In this document: piece by piece, positions 1-6,766 of the stretch | Numbering within the stretch: position 1 is the stretch's first letter | Layout of the letters: every line of letters starts with the position of its first letter | Assembly (NCBI GenBank): GCA_001577185.1 | Contig: LSCM01000034.1 | Coordinates: forward strand, 1-9,522 | DNA from: Cloacimonetes bacterium TCS62 | GTDB lineage: Bacteria; Cloacimonadota; Cloacimonadia; Cloacimonadales; TCS61 | Length of the DNA stretch: 9,522 bases | Direction: 5' to 3' | Position numbers and translations under genes: made by a program | The notes under the pieces: model-generated | Database searches by the model: none | The model's input: the letters and a program-made list of their open reading frames with translations, nothing else | Told to the model about the DNA's origin: nothing

Positions 1-70
1 ATCCCGTATCCGAATCATGGAGTTTAAACTCTGCCATGATTGCCTTTTTGGCTTCTTTTGATAATGACAT
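1..70 (-). CDS. rpsO: 30S ribosomal protein S15, N-terminal fragment
   Basis: The minus strand encodes 23 codons plus one base before the window edge, reading MSLSKEAKKAIMAEFKLHDS followed by DTG. The MSLS start, the Lys/Ala-rich first helix and the H-x-x-DTG ending match the S15 N terminus, where DTG precedes a conserved S-PEVQ stretch that would lie outside the window. S15 binds 16S rRNA early in 30S assembly. The start is supported by a textbook AGGAGG four bases upstream (75-80). It is transcribed divergently from the surface-glycan operon and is the left-hand housekeeping boundary. S15 represses its own mRNA in several bacteria; whether it does so here cannot be judged. Confidence 0.9.
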   Translation of the reverse strand, partial: MSLSKEAKKAIMAEFKLHDSDTG

Positions 71-74
71 TTTT

Positions 75-80
75 CCTCCT
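75..80 (-). promoter_or_regulatory. Strong Shine-Dalgarno site of rpsO
   Basis: AGGAGG on the minus strand, four bases before the rpsO ATG. It shows that this organism uses canonical anti-Shine-Dalgarno pairing, which makes its absence before the first glycan-operon gene notable. Confidence 0.85.
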
Positions 81-116
81 TTTTCTTTATGAGTAAACAA
101 AAGATTAATTGGGGGA

Positions 117-145
117 ATTATTGTAAAGGATTTTATGAATATCAA
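117..145 (-). promoter_or_regulatory. Candidate rpsO promoter (TTGATA-17-AATAAT)
   Basis: On the minus strand a -35-like TTGATA (140-145) is separated by 17 bases from AATAAT (117-122). This would start transcription near 108-112 and give a leader of about 40 bases. TACAAT (120-125) overlaps as an alternative -10. The DNA is AT-rich, so chance matches are common; spacing and position are the main support. Confidence 0.35.
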
Positions 146-151
146 TTTTTT

Positions 152-164
152 GTAAATTGTTTAC
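152..164. repeat. Small inverted repeat GTAAA-TTG-TTTAC
   Basis: A perfect 5-base inverted repeat with a 3-base centre, lying just upstream of the candidate rpsO -35 in the divergent intergenic region. Position would suit an operator, but in AT-rich DNA such a short palindrome can be accidental. Confidence 0.25.
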
Positions 165-193
165 GTTTATCAATTTAAGGTAAAGATTGACAT

Positions 194-203
194 CTGAATT
201 CAG
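194..203. repeat. Perfect 10-base palindrome CTGAATTCAG
   Basis: Directly downstream of TTGACA and upstream of the other promoter-like boxes. A possible repressor half-site pair. Palindromes of this size are expected several times by chance in a window this long, so only the location is suggestive. Confidence 0.25.
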
Positions 204-215
204 CATATATTTTTG

Positions 216-235
216 TCTAAAAATAAAATTTTAGA
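216..235. repeat. 7-base inverted repeat TCTAAAA-N6-TTTTAGA
   Basis: The arms are 216-222 and 229-235, immediately upstream of TATACT (238-243) and about 30 bases before the first operon start codon. It could be an operator or a weak hairpin if transcription starts upstream. All-A/T loops and arms limit confidence. Confidence 0.25.
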
Positions 236-262
236 ATTATACTAGATAAAAATTGGTAATTT

Positions 263-2167
263 ATGAAAAGAGTTATAAGAATTTATAAATTCATGTTAAG
301 GCATTGGGGTTATTTGGCCTCCGGTTTGCTTTTTATGTTCGGATTTGCTCTCTTTAGTGGAGCTAGTATCACACTTGCTATCCCCTTGCTAGACAATGTT
401 TTCAAAAAGGGTGATCAGCAAATCATTCATACAGATATATCTTCCTTTCTGCAAGCAGCACAAAAAACCATAATAGAGTTTACACAAACCCAGGGCAGTT
501 TAATAAATATTAGGAGCAAAGATGTATTAGAACCATTGCTGGAAAGATTGAATGAGATATTGTTACAAACTGATGCAAGTTTACTACTCTGGATGATCAG
601 TATCACTTTAGTAGTAATAATTATAATAAAAAATATTTTTTATTATGGCCAACGGGTATGTTTTGCTAATCTTAGAGGAAAAACTGTAAGGGACATTCGT
701 GACAAGATGTACCACAAATATCTTTATCAATCATTTTCATTTTTTAATGAGAAGAAAATAGGTGATTCTCTGGTTCGGATGGTTTCTGATGTTAAAATTC
801 TTGGGAAATTTTTTATTCGTTCTATTTTGAACGCACTACGAGATATATTTTTGATCTTAGTCTTTGCACGTATCGCTTTTTTTATAAATTCAACTTTATT
901 TCTTATCAGCCTTCTTATTTTACCGGTTTTTAGTATTGTAATCCATTATTTAGGTGGTAAGATAAAAAAATATTCTAAACGAATTCAGCTACAATCTTCA
1001 GATCTATTTTCTAATGTTGAAGAGAAATTGAATAGCATTCGAATTGTTAAAGCTTTTTCCAGAGAAAATTTTGAGATGGATACTTTTATGGATATTAACC
1101 AGAAGCGTTTCAGATACTGGAGAAAATCTCGTATTTATCACGCTTTTAGTGTTCCTTTATCTGAGATCAATGGAACTTTTATTGGTATAGTTGTTCTTTT
1201 GATAGGAGGTTCGCAAGTTCTAAATCCCGAGATTAACTTTTCACTCGGAAGTTTTTTCACATTTCTATTAGCTATCTTTTCAATGCAACATCCTATGAAA
1301 AATCTTACAAAAGCCTATGCAAATTTTAGAAAAGCTCTTGTATCATTAGAAAGAATCTCTGAAATTCTGGAAAGAGAAACAGAAATTTCTGAGCAACAGA
1401 CACAAATTAGAAAAAAATCTTTTAATAACAAAATCGAATTAAAAAATGTTGATTTTTCTTATGATCATGACGATCTGGTGCTAAGGAATATTAATCTCAC
1501 GATCAATAAAGGTAAACGAATTGCACTAGTAGGAGGAAGTGGTGCGGGGAAAACTACAATTGTAAACTTAGTAGAACGGTTGTATGATACTTCAGCAGGA
1601 AAAATTCTTATCGATAATATTCCCATAGATACAATAAATTTAAAGGATCTACGCTCTCTCTTTGGAACTGTTACACAGGATTCTATTCTTTTCGGAGATA
1701 CTATTCACAACAATATAAGATATGGGTCATTGAATAAAATCACCGATGATCAAGTACAAAATGCTGCCAAGATTGCTTACGCTGATGAATTTATAGATTC
1801 TTACAAAGATAAGTATGAAATGATGCTTAGCTCCAAAGGTGCTAACCTTTCTGGTGGACAGAAACAGCGCTTGTGTATAGCAAGAGCAATTGTTGGTAAT
1901 CCTCCGATTTTGATCTTTGATGAAGCTACCAGTGCTTTGGATTCAGAATCTGAACAAGCTGTGCAGCTTGCGATCAAACAAGCTACTGAAAATCGTACTG
2001 TTATAGTTATTGCGCATAGATTATCTACAATAATTTCTGCTGACAAAATCGTAGTACTGGATGGGGGTGAAATTGTGTGCGCTGGTAAACATCAAGAACT
2101 ACTAAAATCTTGTGAAAAATATAAGACTTTGTACGAATTACAATTTGAAGACCAGCAGAATAAATGA
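263..2167 (+). CDS. MsbA/PglK-like ABC exporter half-transporter (membrane plus ATPase domains)
   Basis: 634 residues, the usual size of a type IV (MsbA-fold) half-transporter that works as an inner-membrane homodimer. About six membrane segments fall in residues 15-345 (clear ones near 15-40, 107-127, 187-230, 300-345). The nucleotide-binding domain follows: Tyr400 A-loop, Walker A GGSGAGKTT (424-432), Q-loop Gln472, signature LSGGQ (529-533), Walker B ILIFDE (549-554), D-loop SALD (557-560) and H-loop His585. All catalytic residues are present. A long soluble stretch (about 41-106) separates the first two membrane segments, which is more than usual for MsbA. As first gene of a glycan/phosphotransferase operon, its likely cargo is a lipid-linked glycan or modified lipid (inference). 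No Shine-Dalgarno is seen before the ATG. It overlaps the next gene by ATGA. Confidence 0.9.
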   Translation: MKRVIRIYKFMLRHWGYLASGLLFMFGFALFSGASITLAIPLLDNVFKKGDQQIIHTDISSFLQAAQKTIIEFTQTQGSLINIRSKDVLEPLLERLNEILLQTDASLLLWMISITLVVIIIIKNIFYYGQRVCFANLRGKTVRDIRDKMYHKYLYQSFSFFNEKKIGDSLVRMVSDVKILGKFFIRSILNALRDIFLILVFARIAFFINSTLFLISLLILPVFSIVIHYLGGKIKKYSKRIQLQSSDLFSNVEEKLNSIRIVKAFSRENFEMDTFMDINQKRFRYWRKSRIYHAFSVPLSEINGTFIGIVVLLIGGSQVLNPEINFSLGSFFTFLLAIFSMQHPMKNLTKAYANFRKALVSLERISEILERETEISEQQTQIRKKSFNNKIELKNVDFSYDHDDLVLRNINLTINKGKRIALVGGSGAGKTTIVNLVERLYDTSAGKILIDNIPIDTINLKDLRSLFGTVTQDSILFGDTIHNNIRYGSLNKITDDQVQNAAKIAYADEFIDSYKDKYEMMLSSKGANLSGGQKQRLCIARAIVGNPPILIFDEATSALDSESEQAVQLAIKQATENRTVIVIAHRLSTIISADKIVVLDGGEIVCAGKHQELLKSCEKYKTLYELQFEDQQNK

Positions 2168-3204
2168 ATTTTCTCTTCTATATTTCAAAAAATTATTCTA
2201 TACCTATCGTTAGACCTATAGCAGAATATTTAGAAAAGTCCGATCATCAGTTCAGTTTTTTTCTTTCCCGCAAAGTTAAAAATGAATTTGCAAATGAAAT
2301 TCCAGAAAATAAAATATTAAATAATATTGAAGATACAAAAAAAACACCCCCTGATTTCGTTATTGTACCTGGGAATTTTGTTGATTTTCGCATACCTGGC
2401 ATTAAAGTACAAATATTCCATGGATTAGGAGTTGAAAAGACTTCCCATTTTAAGATCCGTCACTTTTTTGATGTCTACTGCACTTCAGGCCCCTTAGTGA
2501 CCGAAAGATTTTCACAACTCCAAAATAAGCACAAATACTTTTTAGTTAAAGAGACAGGTTGGCCAAAAGTAGATCATATAGTTAATTATCCAATAAAAGA
2601 TCTTAGAGAACAATACAAAATACCCAAAGACTTTAAAGTAATCCTATTCGCTCCTACACATAGCAAAAAGATGCAGTCTGCAGAAGATTTACTTCCTCAG
2701 ATCCCTAAAATTATTGGGAAAAATGAAATCTGGCTATTAAAATTTCACGAATTAATGAGTAAAAAAATTAACCATATAGTTGAGAATTTCAAGAATATGC
2801 GATTAGTTGAAAGTTATGATATCACTCCCTATCTCCACTTGGCGGATATTCTTATAACAGATACATCTTCAGTAGCATATGAATTTATGATATTAGATAA
2901 ACCTATTATTACTTACAAAACTGCAGCTAGAAAAGATAAAGGTATTAATATTTATCAACCTCTTGATTTACGCTCTGCGCTAGATAGAAGTTTTCAAAAA
3001 CCTTACGAATATCAAGATAATAGGGAAAAACATATTCAGCAGATCAATCCTAAATTAGATGGTGAAATAAGTGAAAACCTGATAGATACGCTCATAAAAA
3101 TTAGACAAGATAACGAAATTCCAAAGAAAAAGAAACCTTTTAACTTATTTAGAAAAGCACAAATATTGTATCATGAAAAATTTAGAAAGGGATATTTAAG
3201 ATAA
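2164..3204 (+). CDS. CDP-glycerol glycerophosphotransferase family protein (TagB/TagF-like), copy 1
   Basis: 346 residues with no membrane segment, probably cytoplasmic or membrane-peripheral. It shows the GT-B layout of the teichoic-acid polymerase/primase family: FHGLG at 85-89 followed by EKT, LFAPTH (161-166), KFH (193-195) and DILITDTSSVAYEF (228-241). In TagF the histidines of the HG and RxHP motifs lie in the active site. Here the first is intact, and the second is KFHE, without the usual Arg and Pro. DTSS replaces the common DYSS. The family transfers glycerol- or ribitol-phosphate from a CDP donor to a growing polymer; the actual donor here is not readable. The ATG overlaps the exporter stop (ATGA), implying translational coupling. 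The basic C-terminal tail (about 320-346) may hold it to the membrane. Confidence 0.8.
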   Translation: MNFLFYISKNYSIPIVRPIAEYLEKSDHQFSFFLSRKVKNEFANEIPENKILNNIEDTKKTPPDFVIVPGNFVDFRIPGIKVQIFHGLGVEKTSHFKIRHFFDVYCTSGPLVTERFSQLQNKHKYFLVKETGWPKVDHIVNYPIKDLREQYKIPKDFKVILFAPTHSKKMQSAEDLLPQIPKIIGKNEIWLLKFHELMSKKINHIVENFKNMRLVESYDITPYLHLADILITDTSSVAYEFMILDKPIITYKTAARKDKGINIYQPLDLRSALDRSFQKPYEYQDNREKHIQQINPKLDGEISENLIDTLIKIRQDNEIPKKKKPFNLFRKAQILYHEKFRKGYLR

Positions 3205-4310
3205 TGATCAAAGTTTTGTTCGATCTGAAAAAAGAATATTATCTCAATTCTCTAATTCCTTTGTATGAAGCGATGAAAGCTGATCCCAATTATGAGATCA
3301 AATTTCATATTGGGAAAGATGCGAAACGATTTCTTGGGATTTTCCTACTACCTCAAAAGAATAATATTAAAAAACGTTTGCAAAAATTAGGGTTGCAAGT
3401 TACGAATCAAACCAGAGGATTCGATCTGGTCATCTGTGGCGATGTTTTAAAACATCCACAAAGATATGGAAATGTTACTCGCGTCCATATCGACCATGGT
3501 GTCGGGACTAAAACCCTACGCATCAGAAATTTGAAAAAGCAATCGGATTATCATTATCATGTCTTTTTGGAAGGACAATATTGGTATGATTATATCAAGA
3601 GCCTGGGTTGGGAGACAATAGCTGATTTTTATTTAACTGGAATGCCAAAACTAGATCCACTTTTCTGGGATGATTATTATAATAATGATACTCTTATCAA
3701 AAAATTGGGGATAGACAAAAACAAGAAGACAGTCCTTTTTGCACCATCCTATAAACCAAGTTGTATAAAACAAGTTCAATCAAAGATAACTGATCTCTTA
3801 CCTAAACACAATTTAATTATTAAACTTCATCCATATAGCTGGAATGGTAAATATGCACCTCATTCTCAACATAGATTTTACGAAAAATTAGCAACACAAT
3901 ACAGCGAGGTATTTCTAATTGATAAAGAGGAGTATGATATTTATCCTTACTTGGCTCTTGCCGATACTCTTATCAGTGATACTTCTAGCGTGATCAATGA
4001 ATTTCTAGCTTTAGGAAAACACGGAATAATCTATGTTTTACCTACTTCCAAATTAAAGCATTCCGATGGTATGAATTCATTATCGATCGACCCAAAAGAT
4101 TGGTTGGCAGGGGCATTCCCAAAAATGTATAAACCTGATGATCTCATATCTGCTGTGCAAAAAGCTTTGAATCCAACTTACAAAATGAAAAAAAAATTGG
4201 AATATTATCGTGATTATTTCTTTACAGGATTGGATGGAAAATCTTCACAAAGAGTTAAAGCAAAAATTGATGAAATGATGCGGGAGAAATTTAATGCCGG
4301 GACCAAATAA
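3204..4310 (+). CDS. CDP-glycerol glycerophosphotransferase family protein (TagB/TagF-like), copy 2
   Basis: 368 residues, no membrane segments. The motifs are DHGVGTK (97-103), LFAPSYKPS (178-186), KLHP (207-210), DTLISDTSSVINEF (254-267) and a C-terminal FTGLDGKSSQRV (340-351). The last matches the DGKASERV-like end of well-known CDP-glycerol glycerophosphotransferases. Of the three copies in the operon this keeps the family motifs most completely (both active-site histidines, and Pro after the second). It probably adds a polyol-phosphate or related CDP-activated group to a lipid-linked glycan. The start overlaps the previous stop by one base (TAATG). Sequence divergence from copy 1 is large, so the copies are old paralogues or separate acquisitions rather than a recent duplication. 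Confidence 0.83.
   Translation: MIKVLFDLKKEYYLNSLIPLYEAMKADPNYEIKFHIGKDAKRFLGIFLLPQKNNIKKRLQKLGLQVTNQTRGFDLVICGDVLKHPQRYGNVTRVHIDHGVGTKTLRIRNLKKQSDYHYHVFLEGQYWYDYIKSLGWETIADFYLTGMPKLDPLFWDDYYNNDTLIKKLGIDKNKKTVLFAPSYKPSCIKQVQSKITDLLPKHNLIIKLHPYSWNGKYAPHSQHRFYEKLATQYSEVFLIDKEEYDIYPYLALADTLISDTSSVINEFLALGKHGIIYVLPTSKLKHSDGMNSLSIDPKDWLAGAFPKMYKPDDLISAVQKALNPTYKMKKKLEYYRDYFFTGLDGKSSQRVKAKIDEMMREKFNAGTK
4282..4287 (+). promoter_or_regulatory. Internal Shine-Dalgarno site for the LicD gene
   Basis: GGGAGA ends six bases before the ATG at 4294, inside the end of the preceding gene. It supports that start, which creates a 17-base overlap. Confidence 0.6.
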
Positions 4311-4911
4311 GCTCAAAGGGAAATATGCTAAGATAGCAAAAAAAATGATGAAAACAATAACTTTGATCTTGGAAAAAGAGGGTATTCCTTACATATTAGA
4401 AGCCGGGACCTTGCTTGGGATAGTGAGAGAAAATAGACTGCTTCCCTGGGATGATGATGTAGATATCACAATATCAAAAAAATATGAAAATAAATTATTA
4501 AAAGCTTTAAAAAATCATAAATTGTGGAAATACAAAGTTAGAGTAAAAAGATATAATCGGGATCTTAAATATTTTAAAAAGGATGAATTGCGAATAATCA
4601 AAATAAAGCACTTCAGTTTACCTTTCTTCCAAAGTGATGTTAACGTAGATATTTTCTTAAAAAGATTGATCGACGATGAATATTATTGGACTGTAGGTAT
4701 TAAAAGACCAGTCTTAAAAAGCGTACCCAGAAGATTTTATGAGGAATTTACTAAGATCGAATTCAATGGTAAATTTTATATGGTTCCAAAAGATTATAAA
4801 GGTTATCTTACAGAGCATTATGGAGATTGGCAAACACCAGTGAAAAAATGGAATTTTAAACTTGATGATAAGAGTGTAAAAGAAAAATTATATGAGGAAA
4901 ATGTAAAATGA
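4294..4911 (+). CDS. LicD-family phosphotransferase (phosphocholine-type transferase)
   Basis: 205 residues with the classic LicD nucleotidyltransferase-fold core: EAGTLLGIVR (36-45), PWDDDVDI (51-58, metal-binding aspartates), a later VDIF (118-121) with a third Asp, and the C-terminal YLTEHYGDWQTP (171-182) typical of the family. LicD proteins move phosphocholine, or in other members different phospho-alcohols, from a CDP donor to sugars of teichoic acid or LPS; fukutin-type proteins are distant relatives. The length is near the short end of the family but complete. A cytidylyltransferase three genes downstream could supply the donor. No choline kinase (LicA) or transporter (LicB) is in the window, so choline itself is not established. 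The start at 4294 is backed by GGGAGA upstream and overlaps the previous gene by 17 bases. Confidence 0.88.
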   Translation: MPGPNKLKGKYAKIAKKMMKTITLILEKEGIPYILEAGTLLGIVRENRLLPWDDDVDITISKKYENKLLKALKNHKLWKYKVRVKRYNRDLKYFKKDELRIIKIKHFSLPFFQSDVNVDIFLKRLIDDEYYWTVGIKRPVLKSVPRRFYEEFTKIEFNGKFYMVPKDYKGYLTEHYGDWQTPVKKWNFKLDDKSVKEKLYEENVK

Positions 4912-5972
4912 AACAAGTTTATTATTATGCCAATAACATCTATCAATTTTCCTATGCTCTGCCGGTTTACAATAAAATCGGTGGTGTTTTTGTAGTAAGG
5001 GATCGAAGGAGATATCTTCATTTCAAACGTTACTTTATCAACTTAGCAAAATTCAATGAAAAAACATTCCTGAATACACCTGAAGTCATTATTCGATCCA
5101 GATCTCAGCTTCATAATTTAAAAGGAGTAATTTTTTTCCTATCCAACAGCATAATGCCGGATGATGATTATGAAGATAGTGTTACGATATTTCATGAACA
5201 TGGAACAAGTGACAAAAGATATGGTGGAAAATCTCATCAGAAAGCAAAACGCAAATTAAGTAAATACGATCATATATTTCTTTCCGGACCTAAAAATCGT
5301 AAACGTCTGGAAGAAGTAAATCTATTTTTTACTGAAAAGAGATTGATCAAGATTGGCGGATTGCGTTTTGATGCCTATTTAAATAATGAGTATTCAAAAG
5401 AGGAAGAATGCAAACGACTAAAAATAAAAGACACAGCCAGAAAAAACATTCTCTACGCTCCCACCTGGAGGTTTGGTAACGGAACCTTAAAAAAATATGC
5501 TGTGAAATTTGCCCGGGAGATCACTCAAAAACACAATTTGATAATACGTCCGCATTATCATGACCAGAAATATAGTTATTATCTAAAACTGCAGACTATC
5601 TTAAAAGGTATTAAGCATGTCTATTTTTCAAATGCTTCAAATATTATTAAGCAGGATACTTTTAATGATTTTGTTATAGCTGATCTGCTGATCAGTGATA
5701 TGTCTTCTGTTATTTATGAATTCCTAATTACTCAGAAACCGGTTATCATCATTAAAAACGATTTTGATAATTTCCACAAAATGCCAAAAGAGATGGATAT
5801 TATGCAAAATGCCGATATCTATGATGAAGAGATCGATATTCTAAAGCTAGTTGATGAAAATTTAATAAATCCTAAGTTCCGAAAAGTTTATAAAAATATG
5901 GTTGAATCAAGCTTCTATGTTGAAGGAAGCTCTGTGAAAAGAGCAGTGGATTTCATTAGAGGATTACAATAA
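4908..5972 (+). CDS. CDP-glycerol glycerophosphotransferase family protein (TagB/TagF-like), copy 3
   Basis: 354 residues, soluble. The motifs in order are FHEHGTSDKR (95-104), LYAPTWRFG (182-190), IRPH (213-216) followed by YHD, and ADLLISDMSSVIYEF (258-272). The order and spacing match the GT-B CDP-glycerol transferase family. The usual DYSS is DMSS, and the RPHP motif ends in RPHY. It shares the fold but little close sequence with copies 1 and 2, which suggests a different acceptor, linkage or donor. It overlaps the LicD stop by ATGA, with a GAGGA further upstream (about ten bases), and it is followed by a sulfotransferase with a one-base overlap. Confidence 0.78.
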   Translation: MKQVYYYANNIYQFSYALPVYNKIGGVFVVRDRRRYLHFKRYFINLAKFNEKTFLNTPEVIIRSRSQLHNLKGVIFFLSNSIMPDDDYEDSVTIFHEHGTSDKRYGGKSHQKAKRKLSKYDHIFLSGPKNRKRLEEVNLFFTEKRLIKIGGLRFDAYLNNEYSKEEECKRLKIKDTARKNILYAPTWRFGNGTLKKYAVKFAREITQKHNLIIRPHYHDQKYSYYLKLQTILKGIKHVYFSNASNIIKQDTFNDFVIADLLISDMSSVIYEFLITQKPVIIIKNDFDNFHKMPKEMDIMQNADIYDEEIDILKLVDENLINPKFRKVYKNMVESSFYVEGSSVKRAVDFIRGLQ

Positions 5973-6766
5973 TGAATAAATTCGAAGACAATATAAAACG
6001 AGTAACTGTAAATCCTATCGTGAGATTTCTGGGCAGAAGAATTGAAAAAAAACAATTCCATAAAGAACCCATTTTTATCACGGCTTCTCCCAGGTCTGGA
6101 ACCACTTTACTGCTTTCGATTTTAGGTGCACATCCAAATATCTTTGCTATTCCTGAACAAACTTATGCGTTTGACCGATGGCGAAAAGTAAAAAATAGAG
6201 CATACTCATACTTTCCTTACAGGATAGATCGTATATACCGTCATTTTTTATTTCATGGTGTGGATTGCGCTGCCGATAGATGGTTAGAAAAAACACCAAG
6301 ACATGTAGAGCATATTGAAAAAATAGTAGATTATTTTGAAGGAAAAGTAAAAATCATTCACCTGATCAGGGATGGAAGAGATGTGATAGTTTCAAAGCAT
6401 CCTAAACACAGGCCGAATGAGTATTGGGTAACTCCCAAACGCTGGTTGAAAAGCGTTAAGTATGCCTGGACTCTTCGTGACGAACCATACTTGTATACAG
6501 TTTTTTATGAAGATCTGGTTCATGATCATCAGCCATACATTCAAGAGATTTGCGATTTCATAGATGAGCCTTATACAGATGAATTGAAAAACTGGATAAA
6601 GAAAACAAATGTGAAACAAAGTAAGCATTGGAAAGATAGCGCTAAACCCGTAAACACAAGGGCGATCGGAAAATGGAAGAAACCTGAACATAAAGGTAGG
6701 ATAGAAAAATTCATGCAAGATGAAGAAATTCAACAAATGTTGAGAAAACTGGGTTATATAAAATGA
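5972..6766 (+). CDS. PAPS-dependent sulfotransferase family protein
   Basis: 264 residues. The 5'-phosphosulfate loop is ASPRSGTTLL (38-47). The 3'-phosphate motif is IRDGRDVIVS (132-141). Also seen are EKTPRH (106-111), YEDLV (179-183) and a late AIGKWK (231-236). This is the standard order for sulfotransferases that move sulfate from PAPS to carbohydrates or other hydroxyl or amino groups. No signal peptide or membrane segment is seen, so it likely acts in the cytoplasm on the glycan before export. Position inside the glycan operon (one-base TAATG overlap upstream, ATGA overlap downstream) points to a carbohydrate or glycolipid acceptor rather than a small metabolite. GAGG upstream may serve as its ribosome site. 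The acceptor cannot be read from sequence. Confidence 0.87.
   Translation: MNKFEDNIKRVTVNPIVRFLGRRIEKKQFHKEPIFITASPRSGTTLLLSILGAHPNIFAIPEQTYAFDRWRKVKNRAYSYFPYRIDRIYRHFLFHGVDCAADRWLEKTPRHVEHIEKIVDYFEGKVKIIHLIRDGRDVIVSKHPKHRPNEYWVTPKRWLKSVKYAWTLRDEPYLYTVFYEDLVHDHQPYIQEICDFIDEPYTDELKNWIKKTNVKQSKHWKDSAKPVNTRAIGKWKKPEHKGRIEKFMQDEEIQQMLRKLGYIK

Larger units (their letters stand above)
187..243 (+). promoter_or_regulatory. Candidate promoter region of the glycan operon
   Basis: Two readings are possible. A sigma70-like -10 TATACT (238-243) with TTGTCT (213-218) as a weak -35 at 19 bases would start transcription about 12 bases before the ATG at 263. Alternatively, a perfect TTGACA (187-192) has no good -10 at 17 bases, but TTG (187-189), 18 bases, then TATTTTTG (208-215) fits the TTTG / TAnnTTTG pattern described for Bacteroidota. 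A 10-base palindrome CTGAATTCAG (194-203) and an inverted repeat TCTAAAA-N6-TTTTAGA (216-235) lie inside the region and could be operators. None is proven. Confidence 0.3.

Noticed and set aside
1801..2046. 81-codon open frame on the minus strand inside the exporter ATPase domain
   Set aside because: It lies antisense to the Walker B and signature region of a clear gene and resembles no family; shadow of the real gene.
4818..5021. 67-codon minus-strand frame over the LicD/copy 3 junction
   Set aside because: Antisense to two supported genes and not similar to any family.
6392..6736. 114-codon open frame on the minus strand inside the sulfotransferase gene
   Set aside because: Opposite a gene with intact PAPS motifs; rich in Phe/Ile as expected from the reverse of Lys/Glu-rich coding; no ribosome site considered convincing.
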